Assembly (NCBI RefSeq): GCF_018802765.1
Contig: NZ_CP069163.1
Span: 2,924,311 to 2,988,310 of the forward strand
From: Paludibacterium sp. B53371
GTDB taxonomy: Bacteria; Pseudomonadota; Gammaproteobacteria; Burkholderiales; Chromobacteriaceae
DNA: 64,000 nt
Direction: 5' to 3'
The notes under the pieces were generated by a model that saw only the letters and a program-made list of their open reading frames with translations, had not been told where the DNA came from and searched no databases. Below, piece by piece: positions 27,163 to 35,254 of this stretch (the stretch's first letter is position 1; every line of letters starts with the position of its first letter). A program made the translations under genes and the position numbers.

Positions 27163-27750
27163 CTACCTTGCTCCGGACTTAGCAATGTAGTGCACTGCAG
27201 AAAGCAGGTTCTCGGCAAGAGGGATTTCTGGCGATACTGCAGCAGACTCCCTCAACCCATATCCCGTCTGAACCAGGATCGGAGACACACCACACTTCAT
27301 ACCTGCGGCAATATCCGACTGCTTATCGCCAACGATCCAGGATCTGTGTAGCGCGATATTAAACGATTGCTGTGCAGCCAGTAGCATGCCGGTATCCGGT
27401 TTGCGGCATGAGCATGCACGGTCTAATCCGAATTGAGGATGGTGCGGGCAGTAGTAAAAGGCATCAATTTTTGCCCCTGCCCTGGCCAGCTCTTCATCAA
27501 CCCTAGCATGCAAGTTCAGGATATCTGCCTCGTTATAATAGCCACGCGCAACGCCGGCTTGATTAGTTACCACAATGACAAGATAACCTAATCGATTTAG
27601 CAATCCGATTGCATCAATTGCACCAGGAATCCACTCCCAATCCTCGAACTTGTACAGATACTCTTTTTCAATGTTAATCGTACCATCTCGATCCAAAAAT
27701 ACAGCTTTTTGGCCAACAAATTCAGATATTTTGGGAGCACTTTGGGTCAT
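27163..27750 (-). CDS. gmhB: D-glycero-D-manno-heptose 1,7-bisphosphate 7-phosphatase GmhB
   Basis: 195-residue HAD-superfamily histidinol-phosphatase-type enzyme that removes the 7-phosphate. The catalytic motif is AVFLDRDGTINIE (Asp nucleophile and acid/base Asp). The VVTNQAGVARGYY motif II follows. A zinc site is seen in YYCPHHPQFGLDRACSCRKP and motif III/IV in WIVGDKQSDIAAG. In the GDP-D-alpha branch it acts between HddA and HddC. It is the distal gene of the heptose block, 54 bases after the flavoprotein gene. A housekeeping GmhB for LPS core may exist elsewhere. Confidence 0.92.
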   Translation of the reverse strand: MTQSAPKISEFVGQKAVFLDRDGTINIEKEYLYKFEDWEWIPGAIDAIGLLNRLGYLVIVVTNQAGVARGYYNEADILNLHARVDEELARAGAKIDAFYYCPHHPQFGLDRACSCRKPDTGMLLAAQQSFNIALHRSWIVGDKQSDIAAGMKCGVSPILVQTGYGLRESAAVSPEIPLAENLLSAVHYIAKSGAR

Positions 27751-27804
27751 AAACTTTCCATCATTTTAAGTTGCTGGAAGAAAAATCAGTCAAGTCCATG
27801 CCCG

Positions 27805-29013
27805 TCAACGCGCCTCCTCCACTCTATCCACCAGCCACTCAGCAAATGCCATTGAGCTCGTAAATGCAGGAGAAATAGAATTAAGTACATGCAGCGTACT
27901 ATCAGTTCTCTCGATAATATAATCCATCTCAAGCGTTTTGGTTTTGACATTGATTAGCTGAGGTCGTATACCCACCTTATCACAGGGAATCAAGTCAGAA
28001 GCAGTCAGCTCTTTCATCAGTTTTTGCGCAGATGCCAAAAAGGAGCTTTTTAAATATTTTTTTGCTTCTGTATGCACCAGCAACCTGAAATTTTGCTTAT
28101 TGGCACAGTACATACCAAAAAGTTCTACGCCAATCTTCATGCTTTCGAACAGCTCCAGCCCCTTGAGGATGCCATAATTCTCGCGGCCAAGGGCTGGTAT
28201 TGCGGTTGGACCAACGTAGACATCTCCGCTGATGCCTCGCGTGAGATGGACGCCGAGGAAAGGTAGATCAACATCGGGCACAGGATAAATATTGCCAAGT
28301 ACGAGATCTCTGCGCTCTGGTCGCAATTTGTAGTAAATACCCTTGAAAGGTACTAATGTATAGTCCTTCGCTAATCCAAACTTTTTGGCTACTATATCTG
28401 CTCCAGCCCCCGCGCAATTAAAAAGATATCCATAGGAAAATGTTTCCTTTGGGGTCTGCGCAATTTTTTCACGGGGCAAAGCCGACACAAGAGGAGATTC
28501 GAAAACAATCTCTACTCCTTCTTGCTCTAGCAACGTCCGTAGCTTACAGACAACTGCTTTACTATCTATTACAGCAGTATCTGGACAATATATGCCCGTT
28601 TGATACGCTGTCGCATGCGGCTCAAGCCTGCGAATACCGTCCTCATCCAAGCGTTCGGCAACTATGCCATTCTCTTTCGCATTTTTTAATAAACGCTCGA
28701 CTGTTGGCAAATCCCGCTCAGATGTTGCAATGATAACTTTCCCAGAACGGCGGCAAGGAATGTTGTGCTCTTCGGCAAACAAGCGCATTTTAGTTGCGCC
28801 CGAAGAGCACACCTTCGCTTTGAGCGTCGTGCTTCCGTAGTAAACACCAGAATGTAATACGCCACTGTTACGCCCACTGGCATGCTTTCCAACTTCAACA
28901 TCTTTCTCCAGCACAATAATTTTTGCAGCTGGATTACGCCGTTTCAGTTCTCTTGCAACCGTCAAGCCAACAATACCAGCACCGACAATCAAGTAATCAC
29001 AGGTTTGAGCCAT
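27805..29013 (-). CDS. FAD-dependent oxidoreductase, L-2-hydroxyglutarate oxidase (LhgO) family
   Basis: 402-residue flavoprotein of the DAO superfamily. The Rossmann FAD site is CDYLIVGAGIVGLTVARELK, followed by LEKDVEVGKHASGRNSGVLHSG, a hallmark of LhgO. RSGKVIIAT, GIYCPDTAVIDSKAV and LFNCAGAGADIVA also match. LhgO oxidises L-2-hydroxyglutarate to 2-oxoglutarate. Its place inside a sugar-nucleotide operon is unexpected: it may recycle a by-product, or it may oxidise a sugar intermediate. The start at 29013 is used because an ATG at 29043 would overlap the upstream gene and add an unlikely leader. Confidence 0.82.
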   Translation of the reverse strand: MAQTCDYLIVGAGIVGLTVARELKRRNPAAKIIVLEKDVEVGKHASGRNSGVLHSGVYYGSTTLKAKVCSSGATKMRLFAEEHNIPCRRSGKVIIATSERDLPTVERLLKNAKENGIVAERLDEDGIRRLEPHATAYQTGIYCPDTAVIDSKAVVCKLRTLLEQEGVEIVFESPLVSALPREKIAQTPKETFSYGYLFNCAGAGADIVAKKFGLAKDYTLVPFKGIYYKLRPERRDLVLGNIYPVPDVDLPFLGVHLTRGISGDVYVGPTAIPALGRENYGILKGLELFESMKIGVELFGMYCANKQNFRLLVHTEAKKYLKSSFLASAQKLMKELTASDLIPCDKVGIRPQLINVKTKTLEMDYIIERTDSTLHVLNSISPAFTSSMAFAEWLVDRVEEAR

Positions 29014-29020
29014 AATATTT

Positions 29021-29959
29021 TTACACGTTACCAAAACGGGCATTGCGAATCATAGTAAACCCGGTAATTAGCTCGGAAATACCACGATCAAGAGAGAACT
29101 CTGGTTTAAATCCAGTGGACTCCAATTTTTCATTAGAAACAATATAATTACGCTGGTCCGGATCTTTACCAACCGGGGCGTCAATGAAAACGAAATTAGG
29201 CAATTGTTTTTGAATATGTTCGCAAAGTTCTGTTTTCGACACGTTTGCATCAGACAGGCCGACGTTATAGATTTGGCCCTTCATTTTCTCATGATTATTC
29301 AGAGCGTGCTGGAATGCCCGTGACACATCTCGCACATGGATATAGTTTCGTTTGAATTGTCCTTCGAAAAGAACTACAAAACGGTCATGAACAGCTCGGT
29401 AGGTGAAGTCATTCACCAGCAGGTCGATTCGCATGCGGGGAGACATACCAAACACCGTAGCCAGTCGGAAGCTAATCGCATTCGGGTGCTCCATGAGCTT
29501 TTTCTCAACCTTAACCTTTTCGATAGCATATTGCGAAATAGGATTAAGCGGAGACTCCTCGGTGCAGAAGTTATTCTCATCGCCAGTACCGTATGCACTA
29601 TTGGTCGTTGGCATCAGTACCATTTGCTCTTTCGACATCAGCTTAAGCATCATCTCAATCGCATCATGGTTCGTCGTTGTCGCCCCAACGGGATCCATGC
29701 TGCAAAGAGGCGCACCGACCAAGGCAGCCAGAGGAATTACGACATCATTTTTTTTCAACAGTGGTGCGATAGTCGACTCAACACGAATATCACCTTTGAC
29801 AACAGAGAAATTCGGGTGATAGCAGCAATGGTTGAGACTTGCTTGCTTATACATAAAATTATCAATCACGGTCACTTTATGGCCTGCAGCTAGCAAGTCG
29901 GGAACCATAACAGAGCCAAGGTAACCGGCGCCACCAGTGACTAGAATATTAAAAGCCAT
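29021..29959 (-). CDS. NAD(P)-dependent epimerase/dehydratase (extended SDR) of the heptose operon
   Basis: 312-residue short-chain dehydrogenase. The dinucleotide motif is [20 protein letters not shown] (residues 4-23). The catalytic region has TTNSAYGTGDENNF and YAIEKVKVEK, keeping Tyr-xxx-Lys with Ser upstream. ATVFGMSPRMRIDLLVNDF and RNYIHVRDVSRAF are the usual substrate-side motifs. Since no canonical GDP-mannose 4,6-dehydratase is in the window, this is a candidate to act on GDP-heptose, as dehydratase, epimerase or reductase. Exact reaction unknown. It sits between gmhA and the LhgO-like gene in a tight operon. Confidence 0.8.
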   Translation of the reverse strand: MAFNILVTGGAGYLGSVMVPDLLAAGHKVTVIDNFMYKQASLNHCCYHPNFSVVKGDIRVESTIAPLLKKNDVVIPLAALVGAPLCSMDPVGATTTNHDAIEMMLKLMSKEQMVLMPTTNSAYGTGDENNFCTEESPLNPISQYAIEKVKVEKKLMEHPNAISFRLATVFGMSPRMRIDLLVNDFTYRAVHDRFVVLFEGQFKRNYIHVRDVSRAFQHALNNHEKMKGQIYNVGLSDANVSKTELCEHIQKQLPNFVFIDAPVGKDPDQRNYIVSNEKLESTGFKPEFSLDRGISELITGFTMIRNARFGNV

Positions 29960-29981
29960 TTTTTTTCCTTCTAAAGTTGCG

Positions 29982-30578
29982 TTAATTAAACATCAGCTGC
30001 TCGATATACTCACACAGCGTATGAGCAAGCACTATATGTACTTCTTGAATTGTTGCGGTATATTCACCCGGGGAAACAATGCAGTGGGTAGCCAGTTCTT
30101 TAGAAAGTCCGCCATCACGGCCAGCAAAAACGATACTAGGAATATCCATTCTTTTACATGCTTCAAGCGCACGTATGATATTCTTCGAATTACCCGATGT
30201 AGTGATCCCGAGGAAAATATCCTGAGGGGACATTTTTCCTTCTACCTGACGAGAGAAAACCTCATCATAGCCATAGTCATTACCAATGGCCGTCAAAATA
30301 GAAGTATCAACTGTTAATGCTTCTGCCGGGAGGGGTTTTCTGTCCCTTGCCAGCTTGCTGACAAACTCGGCAGCCAAATGCTGGGCATCCGCAGCAGACC
30401 CACCATTTCCAGCAATGTAGAGTCTGCCACCATTGCGATATTGTCTGGCTACATCCAGAGCCGCCTGCTCGAAAGAAAGACATTGCGCAGCATCAGCCAA
30501 AAGTGCCTGCTTAGCAGCAATCGACCGGAGCAAGTTAGCCTGCAAAATTTCGGATGGTTTCATTTCTTTTCCCGTCAT
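29982..30578 (-). CDS. gmhA: Sedoheptulose-7-phosphate isomerase GmhA
   Basis: First committed step to ADP- or GDP-heptose: sedoheptulose-7-phosphate to D-glycero-D-manno-heptose-7-phosphate. The 198-residue SIS-domain protein shows LYIAGNGGSAADAQHLAAEF (about 53-72), AIGNDYGYDEVFSRQ, LGITTSGNSKNIIRAL and a C-terminal EVHIVLAHTLCEYIEQ. ATGA overlap with hddC fixes the start at 30578. A second, housekeeping gmhA for LPS core synthesis may exist outside the window. Confidence 0.94.
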   Translation of the reverse strand: MTGKEMKPSEILQANLLRSIAAKQALLADAAQCLSFEQAALDVARQYRNGGRLYIAGNGGSAADAQHLAAEFVSKLARDRKPLPAEALTVDTSILTAIGNDYGYDEVFSRQVEGKMSPQDIFLGITTSGNSKNIIRALEACKRMDIPSIVFAGRDGGLSKELATHCIVSPGEYTATIQEVHIVLAHTLCEYIEQLMFN

Positions 30579-31315
30579 GTACGCAAAAATTCACTCGCAC
30601 GATGGTAATCATGGGGAACACCAATATCGATAAACTTCCCGGGGCAGGCCAAACCATACAATGCTCGGCCAGCATTCTGGATCGTGCTCAGGATACCCTC
30701 CTCCAGTGAGACCTTCTCTCCCTGAGCATATCCACAGTCAGCCAAAACGTCAGACTGTATGATGTATACGCCACCATTCCCCAGAAAAGGCTTTTTATCA
30801 CTCATTGCCGATCGAAGAGAAACAATGCGACAATCATCATCAGTAATGACACCCATATAGCGATTGGCATCACATGTATTAAACAAGGCAAACGTCCAAT
30901 CCGACTTTCTCTGTCGATGAAAGGCAATCAGCTCAGACAGTGACACATCAAAAAACGTATCGCCGTTTAAAACAAGGAGCGTTGAATGCGGCGGAGCAAG
31001 GGTGGCAGCCATCAAAAGCCCACCCCCGGTTCCCAACGGCTGCTCTTCAACCGCATACTGAAGCATTGCCCCATGATAATTGGCGCCAAAGTGGTCAATT
31101 ATCACTTCATAGCGATAGCCAACGGATAGGATGAAAGAGCGGATGCCCTGATCAATCCAATAATCAAGCTGATACTCAAGGAAAGGGCGCCCATCGATAG
31201 GAGCCATTGGTTTCGGTACATCGGCGACAACACTCCGCAACCGTGTTCCTAAGCCTCCAGCAAGAATAATTGCTGTCGTTGGCTCCCCGTCTGTCAAGTC
31301 ATCTCCTCGAATCAT
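30575..31315 (-). CDS. hddC: D-glycero-alpha-D-manno-heptose 1-phosphate guanylyltransferase HddC
   Basis: Nucleotidyltransferase of 246 residues that would join GTP and heptose-1-phosphate to GDP-heptose. The NTP-binding motif AIILAGGLGTRLRSVVADVP is at residues 15-34 with KPMAPIDGRPFLEYQL following. Also seen are EEQPLGTGGGLLMAA, LVLNGDTFFDV with a metal-binding Asp, and KFIDIGVPHDYHRA. Guanylyl specificity is inferred from its HddC-like layout and from the companion hddA, gmhA and gmhB genes. Confidence 0.88.
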   Translation of the reverse strand: MIRGDDLTDGEPTTAIILAGGLGTRLRSVVADVPKPMAPIDGRPFLEYQLDYWIDQGIRSFILSVGYRYEVIIDHFGANYHGAMLQYAVEEQPLGTGGGLLMAATLAPPHSTLLVLNGDTFFDVSLSELIAFHRQRKSDWTFALFNTCDANRYMGVITDDDCRIVSLRSAMSDKKPFLGNGGVYIIQSDVLADCGYAQGEKVSLEEGILSTIQNAGRALYGLACPGKFIDIGVPHDYHRASEFLRT

Positions 31316-31321
31316 GGCAAA

Positions 31322-32491
31322 TCAGACCGCATTCAAGATTCGGCACAACTCATCGACTTCTTCATCATGAAGATCCGGGAAATTGCCAATATAGAAGCCG
31401 TAGAAGTGGATGTGCTCAGTCTGAGGGAACTGAAGGTGATAATCGTGCGGCACAATACCCTTTAAGTAGGGCTGTCGCAGCTGATTTCCGCCCCCTGCAC
31501 TTCCACGACGGAACTCGATACCGCATTCTCTCATCCGAACCATTAAGTGCTGGACAAAATCGTCATCAGGTTGTTGCAAGATAAGATTAAAGGCATAGTT
31601 GCTCGACCCTTCGAGCTTAAAATCTGTGCGGTATCTTACAGGATCAATCTTACTCAAGAACCGCTCCAGATTCGCCGTTCGCCTTGCAACATTCTGGTCA
31701 AGACGCTTCAGTTGACTGAGCCCCATGATGCCGCCAATCTCGGTATTACGCACGTTATAAGCGGGATAAGCAAAGATGAAATCCGGATTCAATTCAGGAT
31801 ATTGCTCCAAATACGATGCCTTGAGTTGATCGTTATTGGCTTCTCGGACCATTCCATGCGAACGAAGCATGCGTGCTTGTTGATACACAGACTCATCATT
31901 GGTGCAGACCATCCCCCCCTCAATCGTGCTCATATGATGGGCATAGTAGAAGGAGAAGTTGGACATCCAGCCGATACTGCCGGCTTTCCGATGATTATGC
32001 ATGGCACCGTGCGACTCACAAACATCCTCGATAAGCGGAATATTGCGACGCTCCAGTTCGACAATCAGCTCATCCGTCAGTGCATCGAAACCCTGAATAT
32101 GACTTAAGAACACAGCCCGGGTTTTTTCACTCAGCTTGGCGATGATTTGAGCGCTATCCATCCCTAATGTACGCGGATCAATATCAACAAAAACCGGGGT
32201 AAACCCATTTTGCAAAACGGAAGCAATGTCTGAAATCCATGTCAGGGGGGGGACAATCACCTCACCGCCATCAGGATGATTCAAACGCAAAATGGCCATT
32301 GACAACAGGTTAGCAGAGGCACCGGAATTGACAAAAACGCTGTATTTTACGCCAAGCCATTTGGACCATTCCGCCTCAAATTTACGGACATTAACCGAAT
32401 GAGTCAGAATTGGATCATCTTGCTTCAGATGCTCAATAACAGCATCCAAATCTTCTCGAGCAATATTATTGCGCATCAATGGAAATTTCAT
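31322..32491 (-). CDS. DegT/DnrJ-type PLP enzyme with His at the catalytic Lys position (ColD/RfbH-like)
   Basis: 389-residue fold-type-I PLP enzyme of the sugar aminotransferase family. Cofactor motifs are NSGASANLLSMAIL and LIEDVCESHGA (pyridine-binding Asp). Where aminotransferases have Lys (SF-x3-K-x-M/I-T), this protein reads SFYYAHHMSTIEGG, with His at about residue 185. The same AHH pattern is known in RfbH, and ColD likewise uses His; these are PMP-dependent sugar 3-dehydratases, which remove the C3 hydroxyl. So 3-deoxygenation of the GDP-linked 4-keto sugar is more likely than amination. Start at 32491 with GGGAG upstream. No ferredoxin-type reductase is present, which fits the glutamate-recycling ColD type. 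Confidence 0.82.
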   Translation of the reverse strand: MKFPLMRNNIAREDLDAVIEHLKQDDPILTHSVNVRKFEAEWSKWLGVKYSVFVNSGASANLLSMAILRLNHPDGGEVIVPPLTWISDIASVLQNGFTPVFVDIDPRTLGMDSAQIIAKLSEKTRAVFLSHIQGFDALTDELIVELERRNIPLIEDVCESHGAMHNHRKAGSIGWMSNFSFYYAHHMSTIEGGMVCTNDESVYQQARMLRSHGMVREANNDQLKASYLEQYPELNPDFIFAYPAYNVRNTEIGGIMGLSQLKRLDQNVARRTANLERFLSKIDPVRYRTDFKLEGSSNYAFNLILQQPDDDFVQHLMVRMRECGIEFRRGSAGGGNQLRQPYLKGIVPHDYHLQFPQTEHIHFYGFYIGNFPDLHDEEVDELCRILNAV

Positions 32492-32523
32492 TAGTTCTCC
32501 CAACAAGTTTTCTATGATCCAAT

Positions 32524-33486
32524 TTAGAGGACATTTAAGAAATTCTGAACTTTTGACATGACAGCGTGGGGGCCAATACCCACTTCTTCATGAAGACTGG
32601 AGCGTGTCCCGAGTTCAAAGCTATACCCACCTTCCACACCAAGATTCAAAAGCCGTGTCGGCAAATTTTCACGCTGAATAAACTCGAATAGCATTGCATC
32701 CATGCCGCCACGTCCATGGAACCCTTCTTCAAGAGACACGGCACCTTCGTATCGTGCCAACTCATTATTCAGACCTATCCGATCAAATTCAGACAAATCG
32801 AACAGATCGATCACGCCAACATTTACCCCCTCAGCTGTTAATGCTTCGGCCACTTGCAATGCCGTATGCACCATGTAACCCGTCGCAATCAGAGCAACCT
32901 TTTTACCCTGACGATGAACGTGGAATCCCATATGTAAATCAGGCTCAGAGGTATAGATCATGGGCAAAACCTGAGCGTCCAATCGGAGATATTTTGGTCC
33001 ATTCTTTTGTATACACAGATCGAACAGCCCCCCGGCCACAACCTGATCCGCCGGCGACAACACGCGCATATTTGGCATTGCACGCATCAGTGTAATATCC
33101 TCGTAGCACTGATGTGTCGGACCGGATACTACGTAGCTGTATCCTGCACCGACACCAATGAGATTCACATTCATTGGTCGTACCTGAGACAACAGCGCAA
33201 GATTGACGCGGATTTGCTCGTAGCAGCGCATTGTAATGAATGGCGCAATCGCATAAGCAAAAACCGTATAACCCTCAAGAGCTAAACCTGCAGAAACATT
33301 GATGAGATTCTGTTCCGCAATACCGACGTTTACGAAACGATCTGGGTAGTCAGCACGAATTTTATCAAGCACGGGGGAGCCAAAGTCCGCGCAGGCAAAG
33401 AAAATTTTGGGATCTTCACCCATTGCAAGCCAAATACGCTGCAATAAGGCATCACGCATTGCTAGCGTCTTCACGGGCGCATTCAT
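32524..33486 (-). CDS. Transketolase-like protein, C-terminal (pyrimidine-binding) subunit
   Basis: 320-residue protein matching the Pyr and C-terminal domains of transketolase. FVNVGIAEQNLINVSAGLALEG (about 51-72) contains the catalytic Glu that activates thiamine diphosphate. GPTHQCYEDITLMRAMPNMRV and LSPADQ are typical; the C-terminal domain follows from about 190. Together with the next gene upstream it forms a split enzyme of the kind found in some bacteria and archaea. It overlaps that partner by four bases (ATGA). Its presence in a polysaccharide operon suggests two-carbon transfer onto a sugar nucleotide, or supply of sedoheptulose-7-phosphate to GmhA. Confidence 0.86.
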   Translation of the reverse strand: MNAPVKTLAMRDALLQRIWLAMGEDPKIFFACADFGSPVLDKIRADYPDRFVNVGIAEQNLINVSAGLALEGYTVFAYAIAPFITMRCYEQIRVNLALLSQVRPMNVNLIGVGAGYSYVVSGPTHQCYEDITLMRAMPNMRVLSPADQVVAGGLFDLCIQKNGPKYLRLDAQVLPMIYTSEPDLHMGFHVHRQGKKVALIATGYMVHTALQVAEALTAEGVNVGVIDLFDLSEFDRIGLNNELARYEGAVSLEEGFHGRGGMDAMLFEFIQRENLPTRLLNLGVEGGYSFELGTRSSLHEEVGIGPHAVMSKVQNFLNVL

Positions 33487-34301
33487 TTCGTTTGCTCCAA
33501 CAAGCTATCGATCAACTCCGGCTTGGGATTGATGATATGAGATAAGGGTGCATCCTCAAGGCCTGGTATGCCTCGCCCTTTAGTCGTATGGGCGATAATT
33601 GCCTTAGGCTTGCCTTCCCTGCATTGCTTGGCCAGCAAGAGGGCATTTTGCACCTCAAGAACATTATGACCATCAACTTCCTGGCAATCCCAGCCAAATG
33701 CGGCCAAGCGAGCACTCAATTGGCCATGAGATACGATGGTATCTGTATGGCCAAGCATGCTGATTCGGTTGTCGTCTACAATAAGGTGCAGATTGTCCAA
33801 TTGGTGCTGCGCGGCAAACATGATCGCCTCCCAGTTCGCCCCTTCATGCAATTCACCATCACCTGCAACGACAAACACGCTCATATCCTCTGATTGTCTT
33901 TTCAGCCCAAACGCCGATCCTGTCCCCACCCCCAAGCCATGGCCCAACGAACCATTGACCGTCTCGTAGCCGGGAATCACTGGATCAGGAATTCCGCCAA
34001 GAAAGCCGCCGGGCTCGCAGACATGCTGCAGCGCCTCCATGGCAAAAAAGCCCAAGTCAGCCAGGATTGGATACATGCAAATCGAGCCATGCCCCTTGCT
34101 GATAATGCACCGATCCCGCTGCTTCGCCCTGGGGTTTTTCGCGTCGTAGCGGAGAACCCCACCATAGTAAAGCGCTACAAAGATCTCGATAGAAGACAAA
34201 GAAGATGCCAAGCGAGTCTCTGGCGCACGCCGATGAATTGCCAGCGTTTCGCGCCAAACCCAGTGGGCTTTTTGTAATAAATCTACAGGCTCATTTCGCA
34301 C
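33483..34301 (-). CDS. Transketolase-like protein, N-terminal (pyrophosphate-binding) subunit
   Basis: 272-residue thiamine-diphosphate-binding half. CIISKGHGSICMYPILADLG (about 66-85), NGSLGHGLGVGTGSAFG, and the ThDP motif GDGELHEGANWEAIMFAA with a later NRISMLG define the PP domain. The start is a GTG at 34301, supported by GAGG eight bases upstream, nine bases after the preceding gene. It lacks the Pyr domain, which is encoded by the next gene. Confidence 0.87.
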   Translation of the reverse strand: MRNEPVDLLQKAHWVWRETLAIHRRAPETRLASSLSSIEIFVALYYGGVLRYDAKNPRAKQRDRCIISKGHGSICMYPILADLGFFAMEALQHVCEPGGFLGGIPDPVIPGYETVNGSLGHGLGVGTGSAFGLKRQSEDMSVFVVAGDGELHEGANWEAIMFAAQHQLDNLHLIVDDNRISMLGHTDTIVSHGQLSARLAAFGWDCQEVDGHNVLEVQNALLLAKQCREGKPKAIIAHTTKGRGIPGLEDAPLSHIINPKPELIDSLLEQTK

Positions 34302-34310
34302 AGGGTATCC

Positions 34311-35252
34311 TCACTTCGTTTGCTGACCAACATACCATTGGTACGTTGACTTCAGACCATCGTAGAAATCGACAGTTGGACGCCAACCAAACTCCCTCAG
34401 ACGAGAACTATCCAACAGTTTTCTTTGAGCACCATCAGGTTTGCTGGTATCCCACTCCAGCGCTCCATCATAGCCAACAACGGAGGCAATTTTCTCCGCA
34501 AGCTCCTTAATCGAGAAGTCCAGTCCACTACCCACATTCACAGGCAATGATAACTGCGAAGTATCTTGTACCAACAATGAGAGACAAGCATCAGCAATAT
34601 CGTCAACATGGATAAACTCTCGGCGAGGTTGGCCACTCCCCCACAAAGTCACACTGGCGGCTCCAGCGAGTTTTGCCTCGTGAAACCTTCGGATCAAGGC
34701 AGATAACACATGTCCCGACTTGGGGTCAAAATTATCATTCGGTCCATAAGCACTATTAGGAATGACAGGAATGAACCGATTTTCCCCATCCTGCTGATTA
34801 TAAGCTAGGCACATTTGAACTCCTGCCAACTTTGATATGGCGTACGCCATGCTGGTTGGCTCCGGGTAGCCGGAAAGCAAAGCTGCTTCGCTCATTGGCT
34901 GAGGACAAACTTTTGGGTACATGCATGAGGATGCAAAAAATAGCAATTTACGAACTTTAGAACGACGCGCCGCCCGCATGACATTGAGCTGGATTGACAA
35001 ATTCTTATCCATGAAATCGGCAGGATGCGTTTGATTCTCAACGATGCCACCAACTTTTCCCGCAGCCAAAACTACGTAGTCTGGCTTGTGCTCATCAAAA
35101 AAACGTTCTACAGCCGCAGTATCCGTCAACTCCAGATCTCGATGGGATTTGACCAAAATCTGGCGAAATCCTTCACGCTCTAATCTGCGCAGCACGGCTG
35201 AACCAATTAAGCCGGTGTGGCCGGCCACGTAAATTTTTGCTTGCTTATCCAT
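34311..35252 (-). CDS. GDP-L-fucose synthase-like (Fcl/WcaG) epimerase-reductase
   Basis: 313-residue SDR of the Fcl family, which epimerises C3/C5 and reduces C4 of GDP-4-keto-6-deoxymannose. The NADP motif is IYVAGHTGLIGSAVLRRLE (7-25). AAGKVGGIVENQTHPADFM, FASSCMYPKVCPQPM, YAISKLAGVQMCLAYN (YxxxK) and NSAYGPNDNFDPKSGHVL are near-diagnostic. A GMD-type dehydratase, its usual partner, is absent from the window, so it may act on a GDP-heptose derivative rather than on fucose precursors. Closely packed between hddA and the transketolase pair. Confidence 0.87.
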   Translation of the reverse strand: MDKQAKIYVAGHTGLIGSAVLRRLEREGFRQILVKSHRDLELTDTAAVERFFDEHKPDYVVLAAGKVGGIVENQTHPADFMDKNLSIQLNVMRAARRSKVRKLLFFASSCMYPKVCPQPMSEAALLSGYPEPTSMAYAISKLAGVQMCLAYNQQDGENRFIPVIPNSAYGPNDNFDPKSGHVLSALIRRFHEAKLAGAASVTLWGSGQPRREFIHVDDIADACLSLLVQDTSQLSLPVNVGSGLDFSIKELAEKIASVVGYDGALEWDTSKPDGAQRKLLDSSRLREFGWRPTVDFYDGLKSTYQWYVGQQTK

Positions 35253-35254
35253 TT

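Noticed and set aside
31322-32491. Plain sugar aminotransferase call
   Set aside because: The catalytic Lys position is His, as in 3-dehydratases, so an aminotransferase label would mislead.
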